DNA of 9,819 bases from Candidatus Atribacteria bacterium (GTDB lineage: Bacteria > Atribacterota > Atribacteria > Atribacterales > Atribacteraceae), in NCBI GenBank assembly GCA_026390275.1, contig JAPLGF010000248.1, positions 1 through 9,819 of the forward strand. Direction: 5' to 3'. The notes below the pieces were generated by a model. The model was not told where the DNA came from. It ran no database searches and worked only from the letters and a program-made list of their open reading frames with translations. The translations under genes were made by a program, and so were the position numbers. How positions within the stretch are numbered: position 1 is the first letter of the stretch; each line of letters begins with the position of its first letter. Shown here one piece after another: positions 6,262 to 9,819 of this stretch.

Positions 6262-6306
6262 CTTCACACCCGGATCTCAGAACCAGGTTCACCAATTTGT
6301 GTAAAG
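6262..6306 (-). promoter_or_regulatory. Hairpin in the L11-L1 mRNA leader, possible L1 autoregulatory site
   Basis: On the minus strand CTTTACAC (6299-6306) pairs with GTGTGAAG (6262-6269). Inside, CCTGG (6283-6287) pairs with CCGGG (6269-6273, sharing one G with the outer stem). This leaves an asymmetric bulge on the 5' side that contains GGTGAA. The Shine-Dalgarno sequence GAGGTGG begins right after the 3' arm. L1 is known in several bacteria and archaea to repress its operon by binding a helix-asymmetric loop-helix in the mRNA. The shape fits that, but I do not see a convincing primary-sequence match. Confidence 0.4.
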
Positions 6307-6311
6307 TTCGT

Positions 6312-6836
6312 TTAGAGTTTCTCAATATCAGAGAACTCCAGCTCGACGGGAGTTTCCCGACCGAAGATGGAGAGCAGGACGGTAATCTTTCCTCGTTCCT
6401 GATCCACGTTTTCCACCGCGCCGGTGTAATTCAGGAACGGTCCCGAAACTACTTTTACGGTCTCCCCCTTCTCGATATCCAGACGGGGCCGACCTTTTTC
6501 CACACCGGTTTGCCGGAGAATGACCTTGACTTCCTCGCCACTCAGTGGTTCGGGACGAAAGCCAGAACCGACAAAACCAGTAACCCCCGGGGTATTCCGC
6601 ACCACATACCAGGAGCGGTCATTCATCGTGAGTTCCACCATGACATAACCCGGGAACACCTTTTTTTTCGTAAATCTCTTCTTTCCCCTTTTCACCTCAA
6701 TCGTTTCTTCCATGGGGACGATCACCCGGAATATCTGATCCTGCATTCCCATGGAAGCGATTCGTCTTTCCAGGTTGGCCTTGACCTTGTGCTCACTGCC
6801 AGCCAGAGTATGGACCACATACCACTTTTTCTCCAT
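6312..6836 (-). CDS. nusG: Transcription termination/antitermination factor NusG
   Basis: NusG binds RNA polymerase through its NGN domain. Through the KOW domain it links to Rho or to ribosomal S10, coupling transcription and translation. The 174-residue length is normal. The NGN domain is residues 1-105: EKKWYVVHTLAGSEHKVKAN, VFPGYVMVELTMND and VRNTPGVTGFVG are diagnostic. The KOW domain is about 122-174, with GETVKVVSGPFLNYTGAVE and LLSIFGRETPVELEF. The ATG is at 6834-6836 with GGGAAGGTG upstream; the spacing is somewhat long. It lies 26 bases after secE and 63 bases before the L11-L1 gene, the standard order. Confidence 0.98.
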   Translation of the reverse strand: MEKKWYVVHTLAGSEHKVKANLERRIASMGMQDQIFRVIVPMEETIEVKRGKKRFTKKKVFPGYVMVELTMNDRSWYVVRNTPGVTGFVGSGFRPEPLSGEEVKVILRQTGVEKGRPRLDIEKGETVKVVSGPFLNYTGAVENVDQERGKITVLLSIFGRETPVELEFSDIEKL

Positions 6837-6862
6837 GATCGATAAACAGCACCTTCCCAGTA

Positions 6863-7066
6863 CTACTTAAGATAGAGACCGATGAGAGAAGTCAAAAGGA
6901 GGTCAAGAATACCCAGAAACACTCCAAAGAAAATAACGAACGCCAAGACGGTGAGCGTCGTAGACATCAGTTCTTTTCGGCCGGGCCAGGTGACCTTCTT
7001 GAATTCACCCCAGGCTTCCTGAAAATACGTTTTGAGCGATTTAAACCATTTCGTCAGGATATTCAC
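6863..7066 (-). CDS. secE: Preprotein translocase subunit SecE
   Basis: SecE is the small essential subunit that clamps SecY in the protein-conducting channel of the inner membrane. The 67 residues match the short single-membrane-segment form found in most bacteria. The amphipathic helix has the conserved EFKKVTWPGRKEL motif (about residues 21-33). One transmembrane helix follows (TVLAFVIFFGVFLGILDLLL). The start is GTG at 7064-7066, with the purine-rich GGAAGGGATGG upstream. An ATG within that stretch is out of frame and stops at once. It sits between tRNA-Trp and nusG, as in many bacteria. Confidence 0.96.
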   Translation of the reverse strand: MNILTKWFKSLKTYFQEAWGEFKKVTWPGRKELMSTTLTVLAFVIFFGVFLGILDLLLTSLIGLYLK

Positions 7067-7093
7067 AAGGATTCCATCCCTTCCTTAAAAGTA

Positions 7094-7122
7094 TCCGGGA
7101 TTGCTCTCCCGGGGATCCCGGA
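7094..7122 (-). other. Inverted repeat/hairpin between tRNA-Trp and secE
   Basis: TCCGGGAT and ATCCCGGA form a perfect 8-bp stem around a 13-base loop on the minus strand. It has no U-tract, so it is not a classical terminator. It lies in the 84-base gap between tRNA-Trp and secE and may be an RNA-processing or mRNA 5'-end-stabilising hairpin, generated when the tRNA is cut out of the polycistronic transcript. Function is inferred. Confidence 0.45.
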
Positions 7123-7150
7123 ACACCAATCCTTCCTAGAAAAGAAAAAA

Positions 7151-7226
7151 TGGCAGGCCCGGCAGGATTTGAACCTGCAGCCCCCGGTTTTGGAGACCGG
7201 TGCTCTGCCGTTAGAGCTACGGACCT
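7151..7226 (-). tRNA. tRNA-Trp (anticodon CCA)
   Basis: The 76-base gene includes the encoded CCA end. Acceptor strands AGGTCCG and CGGGCCT pair fully with one G-U pair. The anticodon arm is CCGGT-CTCCAAA-ACCGG, giving anticodon CCA. The T arm is GCAGG-TTCAAAT-CCTGC. It lies 9 bases downstream of rpmG and upstream of secE, inside the polycistronic unit, so it must be released by processing. A T-rich run (TTTTTTCTTTT) follows its 3' end. Confidence 0.97.
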
Positions 7227-7235
7227 GCAATAGTT

Positions 7236-7385
7236 TTACTTCATTTCCTTATGAAGGGTATGCTTTTTACAATGCGAACAATACTTTTTAAATTCTAACC
7301 GCGCCGTTTTATTCTTTTTGTTTTTCATACCCTGGTAATTCCGTCTCCGGCATGTCATACATTCGAACGTGATGGTTTCTTGCAA
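7236..7385 (-). CDS. rpmG: 50S ribosomal protein L33
   Basis: This is a 49-residue zinc-ribbon ribosomal protein of the large subunit, near the E site. The product reads QETITFECMTCRRRNYQGM, then a basic stretch, then YCSHCKKHTLHKEMK. Two CxxC pairs (ECMTC and YCSHC) mark the zinc-binding form of L33. The ending CKKHTLHKE is diagnostic. The start is TTG at 7383-7385, with GGGGAGGT upstream at normal spacing. It lies 20 bases after tuf and just before tRNA-Trp, the usual rpmG-tRNA-Trp-secE context. Confidence 0.96.
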   Translation of the reverse strand: MQETITFECMTCRRRNYQGMKNKKNKTARLEFKKYCSHCKKHTLHKEMK

Positions 7386-7405
7386 AGTAAATACCTCCCC
7401 ACGGC

Positions 7406-8608
<1,203 letters not shown>

Positions 8609-8650
8609 AGCTATCCTCCTCTACGATGAAACCAGTAAAAATAAACAAAA

Positions 8651-8725
8651 TGGAGCCTACGGTCGGGATTGAACCGACGACCTCATCCTTACCAAGGATG
8701 CGCTCCACCACTGAGCTACGCAGGC
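8651..8725 (-). tRNA. tRNA-Thr (anticodon GGT)
   Basis: The 75-base gene includes the encoded CCA. Acceptor strands GCCTGCG and CGTAGGC pair. The anticodon arm is CATCC-TTGGTAA-GGATG, giving GGT for ACC/ACU codons. The T arm is GTCGG-TTCAATC-CCGAC. It is the last tRNA before tuf, corresponding in position to E. coli thrT. Confidence 0.97.
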
Positions 8726-8740
8726 TTCATTGATGATTTC

Positions 8741-8827
8741 TGGTGGAGAGGGAAGGATTTGAACCTTCGAAGGCGTTCAGCCAGCGGATCTACAGTCCGC
8801 CCCTTTTGGCCACTTAGGTACCTCTCC
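8741..8827 (-). tRNA. tRNA-Tyr (anticodon GTA)
   Basis: This is an 87-base class II tRNA with a long variable arm and encoded CCA. Acceptor strands GGAGAGG and CCTCTCC pair perfectly. The anticodon arm is GCGGA-CTGTAGA-TCCGC, giving GTA. The T arm is GAAGG-TTCAAAT-CCTTC. It is separated by 15 bases from tRNA-Thr(GGT) and by 5 bases from tRNA-Thr(TGT), so all three are one transcript. Confidence 0.97.
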
Positions 8828-8832
8828 CCGAT

Positions 8833-8908
8833 TGGAGCCGGTGATCCGACTCGAACGGACGACCTGCTGATTACAAGTCAGCTGCTCTACCAGCTGAGCT
8901 ACACCGGC
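8833..8908 (-). tRNA. tRNA-Thr (anticodon TGT)
   Basis: The 76-base gene includes the encoded CCA. Acceptor strands GCCGGTG and CACCGGC pair perfectly. The anticodon arm is GCTGA-CTTGTAA-TCAGC, giving TGT for ACA/ACG. The T arm is GTCCG-TTCGAGT-CGGAT with one mismatch or wobble at its end. It is the first gene of the operon, about 25 bases from the predicted transcription start, corresponding in position to E. coli thrU. Confidence 0.97.
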
Positions 8909-8939
8909 ATACCGAATATCCTCCGGTTATGCCTGAATA

Positions 8940-8968
8940 AATATATACAAAGGAGGGGGTGATGTCAA
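8940..8968 (-). promoter_or_regulatory. Strong promoter of the tRNA-tuf operon
   Basis: On the minus strand a perfect -35 TTGACA (8963-8968) and a -10 TATATT (8940-8945) are separated by exactly 17 bases. The expected start is near 8933, giving a short leader before tRNA-Thr(TGT). Near-consensus elements suit a highly expressed translation operon. No internal promoter of comparable quality was seen between here and rplL. Confidence 0.9.
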
Positions 8969-9042
8969 GGGTAAGGCGAGAAAAATAACCTATTACCGCT
9001 GTCATATCATCCGAGTCCGCTGCTCTTGGGAGGGTGTTTGAA

Positions 9043-9819
9043 ATGGGGAAAACCTTAAGACTTATTACGATATCAACCTGGGAAGAATATCTTTCAGAAT
9101 TTATCACTTCGAAACGAATACAAGGGCTGAGAGAAAGGACTATTATTGATTATCAGAAAAATATTCATCGCTTTTTTAAATTGTTCCCGGATTGTCTGGA
9201 AGATTACCACCAACTATATCACTGTGTATCAATGTATTTTGCCGTTTCCAACATTGCACCAGCTACTTTCAATATTTGGCGGGCTTACCTCAAATCTTTC
9301 CTTTCTTACCTGGTAAGAGAGGGAGTCATTCCCAAGAACCCGATAGACTTTCCTAAACGGAAAGATGAAATGAAAGCAAGAAACGTTTCCGAGGAGATAT
9401 TAACTGAGCTCCTCACCCTACCAGATAGAAAGACCTTCTCCGGGCTGCGGGATTATTGTCTCATATTATTCACCCTGGATACTGGAACCCGGCCAGGGGA
9501 GGCGCTCGCTCTTCTCCCAAAGGACATTAACCTTTTGAGTCTGGAAGTCACCATCAGGGGAAAAATAGCTAAAACCAAAGTCACCCGCACCCTTCCCATT
9601 TCCTCACTCACCGCTACCTACCTTCAAAAACTCTTGAGGGCTCGACTTACCACCTGGAATGATACCATTCCAGTCTTTCCTTCTTGCGAGGGTAAGCCTA
9701 TGCTGGGAACGTCCTGGGCTCATCGGCTCAAGGGATATAGTAAGCGCCTGGGCCATTCAATCACTCCCTATAGCTTGCGGCATTCCTTCGCTCTGTTATA
9801 CTTGAGGAACGGTGGCAAT
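9043..9819 (+). CDS. Tyrosine recombinase/integrase, C-terminus cut by window edge
   Basis: The frame is open from ATG 9043 to the right edge (259 codons). The start follows GGGAGGGTG at good spacing. Residues about 11-103 form the SAM-like, helical core-binding domain (WEEYLSEFI, RTIIDYQKNIHRFF, ATFNIWRAYLKSFLSYL). The catalytic domain follows: box I LDTGTRPGEALAL with Arg150, a beta-hairpin lysine in IRGKIAKTK (probably Lys174), then box II TPYSLRHSFA with Arg246 and His247. The usual first His of HxxRH is Tyr243, a variant also seen in mobile-element integrases. The nucleophilic Tyr and the preceding His/Trp box lie beyond the edge. The gene is divergent from the tRNA operon and uses more ATA, AGA and TTA codons than its neighbours. 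It fits a phage or integrative-element integrase better than XerC/XerD, but a resident recombinase cannot be excluded. Confidence 0.93.
   Translation, partial: MGKTLRLITISTWEEYLSEFITSKRIQGLRERTIIDYQKNIHRFFKLFPDCLEDYHQLYHCVSMYFAVSNIAPATFNIWRAYLKSFLSYLVREGVIPKNPIDFPKRKDEMKARNVSEEILTELLTLPDRKTFSGLRDYCLILFTLDTGTRPGEALALLPKDINLLSLEVTIRGKIAKTKVTRTLPISSLTATYLQKLLRARLTTWNDTIPVFPSCEGKPMLGTSWAHRLKGYSKRLGHSITPYSLRHSFALLYLRNGGN

Noticed and set aside
5781..6845. Long plus-strand open frame (354 codons) opposite nusG and the L11-L1 gene
   Set aside because: It is antisense to two conserved genes, no recognisable domain, and composition rich in Phe, His and Arg typical of shadow frames.
7141..7151. T-rich run after tRNA-Trp as a terminator
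   Set aside because: There is no dedicated GC hairpin besides the tRNA itself, and secE-nusG downstream lack another promoter, so read-through must occur.
8669..8962. Plus-strand 97-codon frame across the tRNA array
   Set aside because: It is antisense to three clear tRNA genes. The translated GDPTRTDDLLI-type peptide is a well-known spurious product of tRNA clusters.
8871..9107. Minus-strand 78-codon frame overlapping the tRNA promoter and the integrase start
   Set aside because: It runs through the -35/-10 promoter and into tRNA-Thr(TGT) and overlaps the integrase in antisense; not a credible gene.

Overview
This window is a bacterial chromosome segment of intermediate G+C content. Almost all of it is transcribed on the minus strand. 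It is built around the classic tRNA-tuf-secE-nusG-ribosomal-protein cluster, with an ordinary metabolic/membrane gene block downstream and the start of a tyrosine recombinase gene upstream on the plus strand. The gene order (tRNA-Thr, tRNA-Tyr, tRNA-Thr, tuf, rpmG, tRNA-Trp, secE, nusG, L11, L1, L10, L7/L12), the single-zinc-ribbon-type L33 and the Cys-containing EF-Tu point to a non-proteobacterial, possibly deep-branching anaerobic or thermophilic lineage. I cannot assign a phylum from the sequence alone.

Reading in the direction of transcription (high to low coordinates): a near-consensus sigma-70-type promoter (8940-8968) drives tRNA-Thr(TGT), tRNA-Tyr(GTA) and tRNA-Thr(GGT), then tuf (EF-Tu), rpmG (L33), tRNA-Trp(CCA), secE and nusG. 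Next comes one unusual 336-codon gene that joins ribosomal protein L11 directly to an N-terminally shortened L1. An L10-type mRNA leader with a terminator/attenuator follows, then rplJ (L10) and rplL (L7/L12). A strong intrinsic terminator closes the operon right after rplL, so rpoB/rpoC do not follow as they do in most bacteria.

Below 4140, still on the minus strand, lie an EamA/DMT-family permease and a probable three-gene unit with its own candidate promoter: a DUF2207 membrane protein with a poly-glycine tail, a LemA protein, and the 5' two-thirds or less of a D-2-hydroxyacid (phosphoglycerate-type) dehydrogenase cut by the window edge.

Above 9000, divergent from the tRNA promoter, a plus-strand tyrosine recombinase/integrase gene runs off the right edge. 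It may mark the border of an integrated element next to the tRNA array.

The strongest unusual signal is the in-frame rplK-rplA fusion. It is either a real fused two-protein ribosomal component or an assembly/deletion artefact at a short similar stretch. Secondary points are the missing rpoBC, the L10-leader attenuator with a visible antiterminator pairing, a hairpin in the L11 leader, and the integrase beside the tRNA cluster. No gene-free stretch exceeds 300 bases and there is no CRISPR array.
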